Assembly: GCF_040096615.1 (NCBI RefSeq)
Contig: NZ_JBBMEJ010000005.1
Coordinates: 119,762-183,761 of the forward strand
Length of the DNA: 64,000 nucleotides
From: Blautia_A aquisgranensis
GTDB taxonomy: Bacteria; Bacillota; Clostridia; Lachnospirales; Lachnospiraceae
Reading direction: 5' to 3'
The notes below the pieces were generated by a model. The model did no database searches. It saw only the letters and a list, made by a program, of their open reading frames with translations, and was not told the origin of the DNA. Below, one piece after another: positions 42,430 to 50,830 of the stretch (positions are counted from its first letter, which is position 1; every line of letters begins with the position of its first letter). Position numbers and translations under genes: made by a program.

Positions 42430-42762
42430 ATGAGAAGAATTTATGGTTTGATAAGGAGACTGGGTGCCAACTCAAAATACAAAGGGTACTTTTTTGCTGC
42501 GGAGGCAGTAAAGATATCCATGAAATATCAGGAGAAACCACTGCGGATCACAAAGGATATCTATCCATGTCTGGCGACAAAATATAAATCAACACCTACA
42601 AATGTTGAGCATGATATCCGTACATTGGTAAATGTCTGTTGGGAAGGAAACAGGGAGCTGTTGGAAGAGATTGCAGGATATTCCCTGGATTATAAGCCGA
42701 CTAACAGTGAATTTATTGATATGTTGGCGTATTATCTTACAGATATGGAAGAACGTATCTGA
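42430..42762 (+). CDS. Stand-alone Spo0A C-terminal-type DNA-binding protein
   Basis: A 110-residue protein that aligns along its length with the effector domain of Spo0A. LGANSKYKGYFFAAEAV corresponds to Spo0A IGVPAHIKGYLYLREAI. ITKDIYPCLATKYKSTPTNVEHDIR corresponds to the helix-turn-helix, and KPTNSEFIDML is shared almost exactly. There is no receiver domain, so it cannot be controlled by phosphorylation. The recognition helix differs (TNVEHDIR against SRVERAIR), so it probably reads a different site. GGAGGG precedes the start. It ends directly against the stop of the minus-strand gene at 42763. Confidence 0.85.
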   Translation: MRRIYGLIRRLGANSKYKGYFFAAEAVKISMKYQEKPLRITKDIYPCLATKYKSTPTNVEHDIRTLVNVCWEGNRELLEEIAGYSLDYKPTNSEFIDMLAYYLTDMEERI

Positions 42763-43266
42763 TTACATTTTTTCGAAAAGTATCTGATTCTGTGACAGAA
42801 AACGAAGAATCGTGTCATCCCAGAGCTGTTCCGGACGTTTATTCATGGAAAATGTCCGAAGAGAAATCCCGGTAGTGCAAAGAAGAGAGTTGTTTTTGAA
42901 CTGGAGATTCAGAAACAATCCACTGATCTGATCGGAAGAAATTCCGGTATCTGTATTATTCATTGCAGCTTCCATGCCGCTTCGACTTAAATGAAGTACG
43001 ATCTTAAAACCAAGAGGGGTACGCTTTCCACGTATCACAGACCAGCAGAAAGGTCTGATATCTTTCCATAAGGAATGAGTACGGCCGTATTCCGTGATCT
43101 TATTCAGAGTGTCTGTATCAAAAAAATCCTGCTGGAGTCTGCCGTCAATGGTAAATGTATTGAAAGTGGTGATCGTAGCTTCGGTCAGACAAAATTTGTC
43201 AAAAACTTCTCCTATGAAAAGTTTGTTTGTAAAATCCCGAATATCGATAATCTTTAATGCCAGCAT
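42763..43266 (-). CDS. DUF5721-like conserved protein
   Basis: A 167-residue soluble protein. It begins LALKIIDIRDFTNKLFIGEVFD and contains FNTFTIDGRLQQDFF and WSVIRGKRTPLGFKIVLHLS, which I associate with the Lachnospiraceae family DUF5721. The pattern of strands suggests one alpha/beta domain. The ribosome site on the minus strand is AAAGGAAG. It is tail-to-tail with the Spo0A-like gene with no base between the two stops, and divergent from the DegV gene. Function unknown. Confidence 0.7.
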   Translation of the reverse strand: MLALKIIDIRDFTNKLFIGEVFDKFCLTEATITTFNTFTIDGRLQQDFFDTDTLNKITEYGRTHSLWKDIRPFCWSVIRGKRTPLGFKIVLHLSRSGMEAAMNNTDTGISSDQISGLFLNLQFKNNSLLCTTGISLRTFSMNKRPEQLWDDTILRFLSQNQILFEKM

Positions 43267-43425
43267 GTTACACTTCCTTTCGTTTATGAGTATCTGTAGA
43301 GCTATTATATCTCAAATAAAGAAAAAAAGACAGACTTTTTAAAAAACTCTTTTCAAATATGCGTTTATGTGATACCATAGATGTGGTATTGAAAACTACA
43401 TATAATGGAAAAGAGGACGATATAA

Positions 43426-44265
43426 TTGAGTTATAAGATTGCGATAGATAGCTGTGGAGAACTTCTTGATGAATGGAAAGAGGATGAGAGAATTGAAGCT
43501 GTGCCGCTTACGCTGATGGTCGGTGGTGAGAGTATTATAGATGATGAGACTTTTGATCAGAAGGATTTTTTAAAAAAAGTTGCAGAATGCCCGGAATGCC
43601 CGAAATCTGCCTGCCCATCTCCGGAACGGTATATGAAGGCTTATGAGTGCGATGCAGATCATATTTATGCAGTGACACTTTCTTCGGAACTGAGTGGTTC
43701 CTATAACAGCGCTGTACTTGGAAAGAGTCTGTTTCTGGAAGACTATCCGGGAAAGAAGATCCATGTGTTTAATTCGAAGTCTGCGTCAGGCGGAGAGAGT
43801 CTGATCGCTATGAAAATCATAGAATGTGAGAATAAGAATCTTTCTTTTGAGGAAGTTGTAAGCACGGTAGAAGAATATATTGAAGAGATGAGTACCTTTT
43901 TTGTACTTGAGAATTTGGAAACACTGCGTAAGAATGGACGCCTCAGCAGAGTGAAGGCGCTGGTGGCAAGTGCGCTGAAGATCAAGCCGGTAATGGGCTC
44001 TACACCGGAAGGAACAATCTGCCAGCTGGATCAGGCGAGGGGCATGAACAAAGCTATTGTGAAGATGGTAGACCATGTTGCAGAGAAAGGAATCAATATT
44101 CCGTCAAAAACAGTTGCAATCACACACTGTAACTGTCAGGAGAGAGCGAAGATGCTGGAGGAAGCTATCCGCACAAGACTGAATCCGGCGAATGTTGTGG
44201 TTATGGATACTGCGGGAGTCAGCAGCATGTATGCCAATGACGGTGGTATTATCGTAGCAGTGTAA
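43426..44265 (+). CDS. DegV-family fatty-acid-binding protein
   Basis: A 279-residue DegV/FakB-type protein. It starts YKIAIDSCGEL, with PLTLMVGG near 27, the TSACPSP-like segment KSACPSPERY near 60 and ENLETLRKNGRLSRVKAL near 163. These proteins hold a fatty acid for phosphorylation by FakA, feeding exogenous fatty acids into phospholipids. No fakA is in the window. The start is TTG 43426, after GAGG; no ATG fits the conserved N-terminus. It is divergent from the DUF5721 gene. Confidence 0.85.
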   Translation: MSYKIAIDSCGELLDEWKEDERIEAVPLTLMVGGESIIDDETFDQKDFLKKVAECPECPKSACPSPERYMKAYECDADHIYAVTLSSELSGSYNSAVLGKSLFLEDYPGKKIHVFNSKSASGGESLIAMKIIECENKNLSFEEVVSTVEEYIEEMSTFFVLENLETLRKNGRLSRVKALVASALKIKPVMGSTPEGTICQLDQARGMNKAIVKMVDHVAEKGINIPSKTVAITHCNCQERAKMLEEAIRTRLNPANVVVMDTAGVSSMYANDGGIIVAV

Positions 44266-44313
44266 TTTTTGAAATTTCTTCACAGGGTGCCGCTTTTCTT
44301 TTGAAAACAGATG

Positions 44314-44322
44314 TGCTATAAT
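44314..44322 (+). promoter_or_regulatory. Extended -10 promoter
   Basis: TGCTATAAT, an extended -10 element without a clear -35, 36 nt before the small membrane protein gene. Confidence 0.5.
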
Positions 44323-44357
44323 GGATAAAGTATTTGAAGCGGCAAAGGAGAAAGATA

Positions 44358-44612
44358 ATGAGCCAGAAGAAAGTTGACAAATATAAAAATGGAAAATTTG
44401 CACGGAGCAGTGCAATGAAGAAAGAACGCGCGGAGTTTGTTCTTGAGATGGCAGCATGGATTCTGATCGCAGTTCTGTTTGTGGGCTGGATTGGTTATTC
44501 TGCTTATACGAAGATCGAGGCGAAACAGAACAGCATTAAGGTAGATACTGTGATGGATACTTCTGCACTGACCGATTATATTTCAGGTCTGTCTTCAGAC
44601 GGCGCAGAATAA
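44358..44612 (+). CDS. Small single-pass membrane protein of unknown function
   Basis: An 84-residue protein. A basic N-terminus (about 37 residues with many Lys/Arg) is followed by one membrane span (MAAWILIAVLFVGWIGYSAY) and a 30-residue polar tail that should face outside. The ATG follows AAAGGAGAAAG; an upstream in-frame ATG at 44334 has no ribosome site. It stands alone. I do not recognise a family. Confidence 0.65.
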   Translation: MSQKKVDKYKNGKFARSSAMKKERAEFVLEMAAWILIAVLFVGWIGYSAYTKIEAKQNSIKVDTVMDTSALTDYISGLSSDGAE

Positions 44613-44710
44613 TTGCAATCTGTCTGTATGGGGAAGAATCAAAAGTCTTTCCAGATAAAACAGAAAAGGCAGTTATCTGACTATGGGAATGCAGCGGATG
44701 CGGATTGCAA
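44613..44710 (+). other. Structured 3' region, possible RNA element
   Basis: TTGCAATC (44613-44620) pairs with GATTGCAA (44703-44710). Inside are two hairpins: GGGAAGA/TCTTTCC (44631-44652) and CAGATAA/TTATCTG (44652-44679). Together they suggest a three-way junction before the terminator. Confidence 0.4.
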
Positions 44711-44742
44711 GCAGATATTTAATGAAATCAGAATATGAGAAA

Positions 44743-44782
44743 AAATCCCCGGGAAGTTTTTGCAACGTTCTGGGGATTTCTG
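44743..44782 (+). terminator. Terminator-like hairpin
   Basis: AAATCCCC pairs with GGGGATTT with a 21-nt loop; the T run is short. Confidence 0.55.
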
Positions 44783-44797
44783 TATAATACGATGGAA

Positions 44798-44832
44798 TAA
44801 AAAAACAGGTCCGCATATCGCAGACCTGTTTT
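44798..44832 (-). terminator. Terminator of the cold-shock gene (minus strand)
   Basis: On the minus strand AAAACAGGTC pairs with GACCTGTTTT and continues into a T-rich tract. Confidence 0.82.
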
Positions 44833-44872
44833 GACTTATACGTTTTTTATGGTTATAGATTTATCTTATAAA

Positions 44873-45073
44873 TTATAACTTTGTAACGTTAGCTGCCTGC
44901 ATTCCGCGAGCGCCTTCTGTTAAGTCGTAGGATACAGCCTGTCCCTCTTCAAGAGACTTGAATCCCTCACCGTTGATTGCGGAGAAGTGTACGAATACGT
45001 CCTGTCCGTCCTCACCTGTGATAAAACCATAACCTTTTTCTGCGTTGAACCATTTTACAGTTCCCTTGTTCAT
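44873..45073 (-). CDS. Cold-shock protein, CspA family
   Basis: A 66-residue OB-fold protein with RNP1 KGYGFI and RNP2 VFVHFSAI, the canonical single-stranded nucleic acid surface. It acts as an RNA chaperone at low temperature and in fast growth. It is on the minus strand with GGAGG seven bases before the ATG. Its promoter lies about 140 nt upstream, giving a long leader that folds into a large hairpin, a layout typical of cold-regulated csp mRNAs. Confidence 0.96.
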   Translation of the reverse strand: MNKGTVKWFNAEKGYGFITGEDGQDVFVHFSAINGEGFKSLEEGQAVSYDLTEGARGMQAANVTKL

Positions 45074-45127
45074 TTTGTGTTACCTCCATAGAAATAAAAA
45101 AGTTAAATAGCCGTCTGATGATAATAA

Positions 45128-45189
45128 AAAATCACCAGATTTTACAGACTATATTTATGTAAATATAATCTCTAAAAACTAGTGATTTT
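45128..45189 (-). promoter_or_regulatory. Leader hairpin of the cold-shock mRNA
   Basis: On the minus strand AAAATCACTAG pairs with CTGGTGATTTT; the interior (ATATTTA/TAAATAT and flanking pairs) continues the stem. T6 follows, so this may be an attenuator or a temperature-sensitive fold. Confidence 0.6.
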
Positions 45190-45214
45190 ACATTAAATAT
45201 CTTGCCATGAACTG

Positions 45215-45243
45215 ATTATATAACCCGTGTTTTGAAATGTCAA
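45215..45243 (-). promoter_or_regulatory. Consensus promoter of the cold-shock gene
   Basis: On the minus strand TTGACA, 17-nt spacer, TATAAT: a perfect consensus pair. Confidence 0.88.
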
Positions 45244-45329
45244 GGAGAAAATTCCAACAATTTCGGTGCATAAAACCCCTTGGAAATGCTTTGTAAAAAA
45301 AATCTTTATAAAAAGAGAATTTTCGTGTA

Positions 45330-45338
45330 TGATATAAT
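45330..45338 (+). promoter_or_regulatory. Extended -10 promoter of the pyr cluster
   Basis: TGATATAAT, 33 nt before pyrC, without a good -35. No PyrR-type attenuator is seen in the short leader. Confidence 0.55.
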
Positions 45339-45370
45339 AGAATATGAAATAAAATGAGAGGAGAACACAA

Positions 45371-46663
45371 ATGGGGATTCTGATTCAGGGAGGCCGGATC
45401 GTAGATGCGGCTACAGAGACAGATAAGACAGGCGATATTTATCTGGAAGACGAAATCATTACGGAAATCGGCCAGAAACTGAAAGCGAAGGACGGTGACC
45501 GGGTGATCAATGCAAAAGGATTACTGGTAATGCCGGGAATCATTGATCTTCATGTCCATTTTCGTGATCCGGGACAGACACATAAAGAAGATATTATGAG
45601 TGGATCTGCGGCAGCTGCCCGTGGCGGTGTGACGACGGTTGTTGCCATGCCGAACACAACTCCGACGATCGACAGTCCGGACAAAGTGAATTATGTACAT
45701 AATAAGGCAGCACAGGTATCCGGAATCCATGTGCTTCAGGCAGGCGCCGCAACGAAGGGCGAAAAAGGCACAGAGCTTGCAGACATCGAAGGAATGGTAA
45801 AAGCGGGAATTCCGGCAGTTTCCGAGGATGGTAAATCTGTAATGAATACAGCTCTTTGTAAAGAAGCGATGAAGCTTGCGGCAGAGTGCGGTGTGCCGTT
45901 TTTTGATCATTGTGAAGATATTGATCTTCGTGGCGATGGCTGCATGAATGATGATGAAAACGCCAGAAGGCTTGGGCTTCCGGGAATCTGCAATGCAGTG
46001 GAGGATACGATCACAGCCAGAGACATTATTCTGGCACTTGAGACAGGTGTACATCTTCACCTTTGCCACTGCTCTACATACGGAGATGCTGAGATGATGA
46101 AGATTGTAAAAGAAAAAGGTTACGATAACATTACGGCAGAAGTATGCCCGCATCATTTTATCCTTTCATCTGACGATATTAAAACGGATGATCCGAATTA
46201 CAAGATGAATCCGCCTCTTCGTACCCCGAAGGACGTGGAGGCATTAAAGAAAGGCCTTCAGGACGGAACAATCGAGGTGATCAGTACAGATCACGCACCT
46301 CACAGCGCCCAGGAAAAAACAGGCTCCATGAAAAATGCACCGTTTGGAATCGTAGGTCTTGAGACAAGCCTTCCTCTCACTTATACAGAGCTGGTAGAAA
46401 AGGGTGTGCTTACCCTGAATCAGATGGTGGAGAAGATGTGCCTCAATCCGGCGAAGATCCTTGGGCTTGAGAGTGGAACACTTCAGAAGGGACATCCTGC
46501 GGACGTTATTATTGTGGACACAGAACATGAATACGCCATTGATAAGAATAAATTTGTTTCCAAAGGACATAACACACCATTCGACGGCAGGAAGGTAAAA
46601 GGAAAAGTTCTTTATACCATATGTGACGGAAAAATCGTATTTGAAAACCAGGAGGAGAAATAA
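45371..46663 (+). CDS. pyrC: Dihydroorotase
   Basis: A 430-residue class I dihydroorotase of the amidohydrolase superfamily. The metal-binding HVHFRDPG is near 60-67, with further His ligands in FFDHCED and LHLCHCST and the catalytic Asp in STDHAPH near 305. It closes carbamoyl-aspartate to dihydroorotate. It opens a pyrimidine cluster with pyrF, pyrK, pyrD and pyrE; pyrB/pyrI and carA/carB are not here. Confidence 0.94.
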   Translation: MGILIQGGRIVDAATETDKTGDIYLEDEIITEIGQKLKAKDGDRVINAKGLLVMPGIIDLHVHFRDPGQTHKEDIMSGSAAAARGGVTTVVAMPNTTPTIDSPDKVNYVHNKAAQVSGIHVLQAGAATKGEKGTELADIEGMVKAGIPAVSEDGKSVMNTALCKEAMKLAAECGVPFFDHCEDIDLRGDGCMNDDENARRLGLPGICNAVEDTITARDIILALETGVHLHLCHCSTYGDAEMMKIVKEKGYDNITAEVCPHHFILSSDDIKTDDPNYKMNPPLRTPKDVEALKKGLQDGTIEVISTDHAPHSAQEKTGSMKNAPFGIVGLETSLPLTYTELVEKGVLTLNQMVEKMCLNPAKILGLESGTLQKGHPADVIIVDTEHEYAIDKNKFVSKGHNTPFDGRKVKGKVLYTICDGKIVFENQEEK

Positions 46664-46665
46664 TC

Positions 46666-47592
46666 ATGATTAACAAGCTGATCAGTAACATAAAAAAGAC
46701 AAACGCACCGATCGTTGTAGGACTGGATCCTATGCTGAATTACATTCCGGAGCATATCCAGAAGAAAGCTTTTGCAGACCTTGGAGAGACACTGGAGGGA
46801 GCAGCAGAAGCAATCTGGCAGTACAATAAAGGAATCGTAGATGCGACTTATGATCTGATCCCGGCAGTAAAACCACAGATCGCAATGTATGAGCAGTTTG
46901 GAATTCCCGGACTTGTTGCATACAAGAAAACTGTAGATTACTGTAAATCAAAAGGACTTGTTGTGATCGGAGATATCAAACGAGGAGACATCGGCTCCAC
47001 ATCCGCTGCCTACGCAGTAGGGCATCTCGGACAGGTCCAGGTCGGCTCTAAGAAATATGCAGGTTTTGATGAGGATTTTGCAACAGTGAATCCATATCTC
47101 GGCTCTGATGGTGTGAAGCCGTTCATGGATGTCTGCAAGGAAGAGAAAAAAGGCATCTTCGTTCTGGTAAAAACCTCCAATCCTTCCAGTGGTGAATTTC
47201 AGGATCAGGAGATCAACGGACGCCCTCTGTATGAACTGGTAGGGGAAAAAGTTGCTCAGTGGGGCGATGAGCTTATGGGCGATGGTTACAGCTATGTAGG
47301 CGCAGTTGTCGGTGCTACTTATCCGGAAATGGGAAAAGTGTTAAGAAAGATCATGCCAAAAACCTTTATCCTTGTACCGGGATATGGTGCACAGGGCGGA
47401 AAAGGCGCTGACCTTGTTCATTTCTTTAACGAAGATGGTCTTGGTGCTATCGTAAACTCATCCAGAGGAATCATTGCAGCATACAAACAGGAGAAATATA
47501 AAGAATTCGGCGCAGAGAATTATGCAGATGCCTCCAGACAGGCGGTAAAAGACATGATCGCCGATATCAGCGGTGCACTTGAGAGCAGATAA
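46666..47592 (+). CDS. pyrF: Orotidine 5'-phosphate decarboxylase, long form
   Basis: A 308-residue OMP decarboxylase of the long type-2 group. The N-terminal GLDP and the catalytic DIKRGDIGSTSAAYA near 105 carry the Lys-Asp-Lys charge network. FILVPGYGAQGG near 235 forms the phosphate loop. It makes UMP from OMP. It starts two bases after the pyrC stop, so translation is coupled. Confidence 0.94.
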   Translation: MINKLISNIKKTNAPIVVGLDPMLNYIPEHIQKKAFADLGETLEGAAEAIWQYNKGIVDATYDLIPAVKPQIAMYEQFGIPGLVAYKKTVDYCKSKGLVVIGDIKRGDIGSTSAAYAVGHLGQVQVGSKKYAGFDEDFATVNPYLGSDGVKPFMDVCKEEKKGIFVLVKTSNPSSGEFQDQEINGRPLYELVGEKVAQWGDELMGDGYSYVGAVVGATYPEMGKVLRKIMPKTFILVPGYGAQGGKGADLVHFFNEDGLGAIVNSSRGIIAAYKQEKYKEFGAENYADASRQAVKDMIADISGALESR

Positions 47593-47607
47593 AACGGGAG
47601 GCGTCGT

Positions 47608-48402
47608 ATGAGCACATCAGAAAAGAAAAAAACAAAAAGATCCTGCAGGATCATCAGCCAGGAGTGCATCGGTAAGGATATTTACAGCATGTGGCTGGAT
47701 GCCGGAGAGATCGCGGAGAATGCAGTTTCCGGACAGTTTGTATCTCTTTACAGCCGCAATGGCAGCAAGCTTCTTCCAAGGCCGATCAGTCTCTGCGAGA
47801 TTGATAAAGAAGAGAAACGGCTGAGACTTGTCTATCGTGTTACAGGGAAAGGAACCGGTACAGAGGAATTTTCCAGGCTTCATGCAGGCGTGCCTGTGGA
47901 GGTGCTTGGACCGCTTGGAAACGGCTTTCCGCTGGATGCAGTAAAAGGAAAAAAAGTATTTCTTATGGGCGGTGGAATCGGAATCCCACCAATGCTGGAA
48001 ACAGCCAAAGAGCTGGATGCAGAGAAAACCATGGTTCTCGGATACAGGGATGAACTGTTTTTAAATAAGGAATTCGAAGCTTATGGGGATGTATATGTAG
48101 CAACAGAAGACGGCTCTGCAGGAACGAAGGGCAATGTTATGGATGCCATCCGTGAGAATGCTTTGGAAGCAGATGCTATTTTTGCCTGCGGACCGGCACC
48201 GATGCTCCGTGCGATCAAGGCTTATGCACTTGAGAGGGGAATTCCATGCTGGATTTCCATGGAAGAGCGTATGGCCTGCGGAGTAGGCGCATGCCTGGCC
48301 TGTGTCTGCAAGTCTAAAGATGTAGATTCCCATTCTCATGTACACAATAAAAGAGTATGCAAGGATGGACCGGTATTTTTAAGCACGGAGGTAGATTTAT
48401 GA
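47608..48402 (+). CDS. pyrK: Dihydroorotate dehydrogenase B, electron-transfer subunit
   Basis: A 264-residue ferredoxin-reductase-like subunit. FAD binding is by RPISLCEID, NAD binding by FLMGGGIGIPPML, and the [2Fe-2S] cluster by Cys residues in CGVGACLACVC and a later VCKDGP. It passes electrons from the PyrD subunit to NAD+. It overlaps pyrD by 4 nt. The presence of PyrK marks the NAD-linked class 1B system. Confidence 0.94.
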   Translation: MSTSEKKKTKRSCRIISQECIGKDIYSMWLDAGEIAENAVSGQFVSLYSRNGSKLLPRPISLCEIDKEEKRLRLVYRVTGKGTGTEEFSRLHAGVPVEVLGPLGNGFPLDAVKGKKVFLMGGGIGIPPMLETAKELDAEKTMVLGYRDELFLNKEFEAYGDVYVATEDGSAGTKGNVMDAIRENALEADAIFACGPAPMLRAIKAYALERGIPCWISMEERMACGVGACLACVCKSKDVDSHSHVHNKRVCKDGPVFLSTEVDL

Positions 48403-49304
48403 GCAGAATGAATGTAAAGCTTGCCGGCGTAGAACTCAAAAATCCGGTGATGACAGCGTCCGGAACATTTGGTTCCGGATCAGAGTACAGCGAGTTTGTA
48501 GATCTGAATAAGCTTGGCGCAGTTGTAACAAAAGGTGTTGCTAATGTTCCGTGGCCGGGCAACCCGACACCGCGTGTAACAGAGACTGCCTCTGGAATGC
48601 TCAATGCTATTGGTCTTCAGAATCCGGGAATTGATGTTTTCTGTGAGAGGGATATTCCGTTCCTTAAGAAATATGACACAAAGATCATTGTCAATGTCTG
48701 CGGAAGATCCACAAAGGATTACTGCGAGGTTGTAGAACGCCTTGGCAATGAACCGGTAGACATGCTGGAAATCAATGTATCCTGCCCGAATGTCAAGGAG
48801 GGCGGAATCGCGTTTGGACAGAATCCGAAAGCACTTGAAGATATCACAAAAGAAGTAAAGAAATATGCGAAACAGTCTGTGATCATGAAGCTGAGCCCGA
48901 ATGTGACAGATATTACAGAGATGGCGAAAGCGGCAGAGGCAGGCGGAGCAGATGTTCTTTCTCTGATCAATACGCTGACAGGCATGAAGATCGATATCAA
49001 CAGACGCACTTTTGCGCTGGCCAATAAAACCGGCGGAATGTCAGGCCCGGCTGTAAAACCGGTGGCAGTCCGTATGGTATATCAGGTGGCTAATGCAGTA
49101 TCTCTTCCGATCATCGGAATGGGAGGAATCGCAACGGCAGAGGATGCGCTTGAGTTTATCATGGCAGGAGCAACTGCGGTTTCTGTGGGAACAGCGAACT
49201 TTTTCAATCCTTATGCAACGGAAGAGATTGTGGATGGAATCCAGGCATTTCTGGAGAAACAGAATGTGGCAGATATCAATGAGCTGATTGGTGTTGTGAA
49301 GTAA
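48399..49304 (+). CDS. pyrD: Dihydroorotate dehydrogenase B, catalytic subunit
   Basis: A 301-residue FMN TIM-barrel enzyme. KNPVMTASGTFGSG binds FMN near the start. INVSCPNVKEGG near 120 contains the catalytic Cys of class 1B, and GMGGIATAEDALEFIMAGA binds phosphate. It oxidises dihydroorotate to orotate. ATG 48399 follows ACGGAGG and overlaps the pyrK stop as ATGA. Confidence 0.95.
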   Translation: MSRMNVKLAGVELKNPVMTASGTFGSGSEYSEFVDLNKLGAVVTKGVANVPWPGNPTPRVTETASGMLNAIGLQNPGIDVFCERDIPFLKKYDTKIIVNVCGRSTKDYCEVVERLGNEPVDMLEINVSCPNVKEGGIAFGQNPKALEDITKEVKKYAKQSVIMKLSPNVTDITEMAKAAEAGGADVLSLINTLTGMKIDINRRTFALANKTGGMSGPAVKPVAVRMVYQVANAVSLPIIGMGGIATAEDALEFIMAGATAVSVGTANFFNPYATEEIVDGIQAFLEKQNVADINELIGVVK

Positions 49305-49323
49305 AACGGGATTTTTGCGTTGT

Positions 49324-49352
49324 TTGCAATTCGGTTACACATATGTTAGAAT
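49324..49352 (+). promoter_or_regulatory. Probable internal promoter before pyrE
   Basis: TTGCAA (49324-49329), 17-nt spacer, TAGAAT (49347-49352), followed by AACCA. Confidence 0.55.
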
Positions 49353-49397
49353 AACCACGTATATATGCACATGAGAAAAATATGGAGGATTAGATAA

Positions 49398-50072
49398 ATG
49401 GAACAGTATAAGCAGGAATTTATTGAGTTTATGATTGACTGTAATGTCCTGAAATTCGGAGACTTTGTTACCAAATCAGGAAGAAAGACACCGTTTTTTG
49501 TAAATACAGGATTTTATCGCACTGGTGCACAGCTGCGTAAGCTTGGACAGTACTATGCAAAAGCGATCGAGAGCAAATTCGGACTTGATTTCGATGTTCT
49601 TTTCGGACCGGCATATAAGGGAATTCCCCTTTCTGTAGCTGCAACAATGGAGATCAGTGAAATGTACGGAAAGGACATCCGCTACTGTTCCAACCGTAAG
49701 GAAGTGAAGGATCACGGAGATAAGGGAATTCTTCTCGGAAGTCCGATCCAGGATGGTGATAAGGTTGTGATCATTGAGGATGTTACAACAGCAGGTACCT
49801 CTATTCAGGAGACACTTCCGATCATCAAGGCGCAGGGCGATGTGAATCCGATCGGTCTGGTAGTTTCTGTTGACCGTATGGAACGCGGACAGGGAACGAA
49901 GAGTGCGCTCAAAGAGATCGAGGAGAAATATGGTCTTCAGACAACTGCGATCGTAACAATGGCAGAAGTTGTAGAGCATCTTTACAACAAAGAATATAAA
50001 GGCCGCGTTGTAATCGATGACAAGCTGAAAGCTGCTATTGACGCATATTATGAGGAATATGGTGCAGAATAA
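49398..50072 (+). CDS. pyrE: Orotate phosphoribosyltransferase
   Basis: A 224-residue type I phosphoribosyltransferase. The PRPP loop VVIIEDVTTAGTSIQE lies near 127-142, and KSGRKTPFFVNTGFY near 25-39 binds orotate. It joins orotate to PRPP to give OMP. It follows pyrD by 93 nt with a candidate promoter of its own, so its level may be set apart from the rest of the cluster. Confidence 0.94.
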   Translation: MEQYKQEFIEFMIDCNVLKFGDFVTKSGRKTPFFVNTGFYRTGAQLRKLGQYYAKAIESKFGLDFDVLFGPAYKGIPLSVAATMEISEMYGKDIRYCSNRKEVKDHGDKGILLGSPIQDGDKVVIIEDVTTAGTSIQETLPIIKAQGDVNPIGLVVSVDRMERGQGTKSALKEIEEKYGLQTTAIVTMAEVVEHLYNKEYKGRVVIDDKLKAAIDAYYEEYGAE

Positions 50073-50145
50073 TACGGTAACGTGTGCTGCATATAAAAAG
50101 AGCAGCGGATTCCGAATGTCCGCTTAAACTGGGAGGACACAGCTC

Positions 50146-50298
50146 ATGAATGAAAAAATCTATAAAACCATGGCGAGCAGTGGGGCCGGAAGCCTTGCAC
50201 TTGGCATTATCGTTCTGGTGACGGGGCTTGTCACAGGAATTCTGATGATCGTAAATGGTGCGAGACTGCTCAGAAGAAAATCAGACATATTGATATAA
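50146..50298 (+). CDS. Small membrane protein (50 residues)
   Basis: A 50-residue protein starting MNEKIYKTMASSGAG, with one long hydrophobic segment (SLALGIIVLVTGLVTGILMIV) and a basic C-terminal tail (NGARLLRRKSDILI). The start has a strong GGGAGGAC site 11 nt upstream. It lies between pyrE and a terminator, so it is probably the last gene of the pyr transcript. Unknown function. Confidence 0.65.
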   Translation: MNEKIYKTMASSGAGSLALGIIVLVTGLVTGILMIVNGARLLRRKSDILI

Positions 50299-50300
50299 CT

Positions 50301-50332
50301 GAAAAGCCGCACGCAGCTTCGTGTGGCTTTTC
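50301..50332 (+). terminator. Terminator after the small membrane protein
   Basis: GAAAAGCCGCACG pairs with CGTGTGGCTTTTC around a 6-nt loop; the T run is weak. Confidence 0.72.
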
Positions 50333-50356
50333 AGATTATTTAAGCAGGGGAGAATA

Positions 50357-50830
50357 TTGAATAAAGGGACAAAACGCAGGGTAAAAAAACTCGGGACAGC
50401 TTTTTTTGTGCTGTATGTTCTCATCCTTATCTATCTTCTTTTCTTTTCAGAGGGATACGGACGTGTGGCACAGGCGGAAAGAGAATACCGTTATAATCTT
50501 GTCCCGTTTGTGGAAATAAGACGTTTCTGGATATATCGGAAACAGCTTGGGATGTTTGCACTTTTTACCAATATTTTTGGAAATGTACTGGGGTTTGTGC
50601 CATATGGCTTCGTTCTTCCGGTAATAGCCAGAAGAATGAGAAGTGGCTTTTTTATTATATTATCCGGTTTTGCAATCAGCCTCAGTGTGGAAGTGATTCA
50701 GCTTATTACGCGGGTCGGCTGTTTTGATGTGGATGATATGATACTGAATACTCTGGGCGCAGCACTGGGATATGCAATGTATGCAGTCTGTGAGAGACTT
50801 AGGAGAAAATATAATGGCAAGAAGATATAG
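50357..50830 (+). CDS. VanZ-family membrane protein
   Basis: A 157-residue VanZ-like protein with four hydrophobic segments. It has YNLVPFVEIRRF, LFTNIFGNVLGFVPYGFVLP and SVEVIQLITRVGCFDVDDMILNTLGAALGY, the typical VanZ order. VanZ proteins confer low-level teicoplanin resistance in one case, but most have no known role. The best start is TTG 50357 after AGGGGAG; an ATG at 50321 would sit in the terminator. Its end overlaps the next gene by 17 nt. Confidence 0.85.
   Translation: MNKGTKRRVKKLGTAFFVLYVLILIYLLFFSEGYGRVAQAEREYRYNLVPFVEIRRFWIYRKQLGMFALFTNIFGNVLGFVPYGFVLPVIARRMRSGFFIILSGFAISLSVEVIQLITRVGCFDVDDMILNTLGAALGYAMYAVCERLRRKYNGKKI

Noticed and set aside
49330..49350. Second LexA-like box (ACACATATGTTA) in the pyrE promoter
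   Set aside because: Three of the twelve core positions fail, including the G of the GAAC half-site and the final C.
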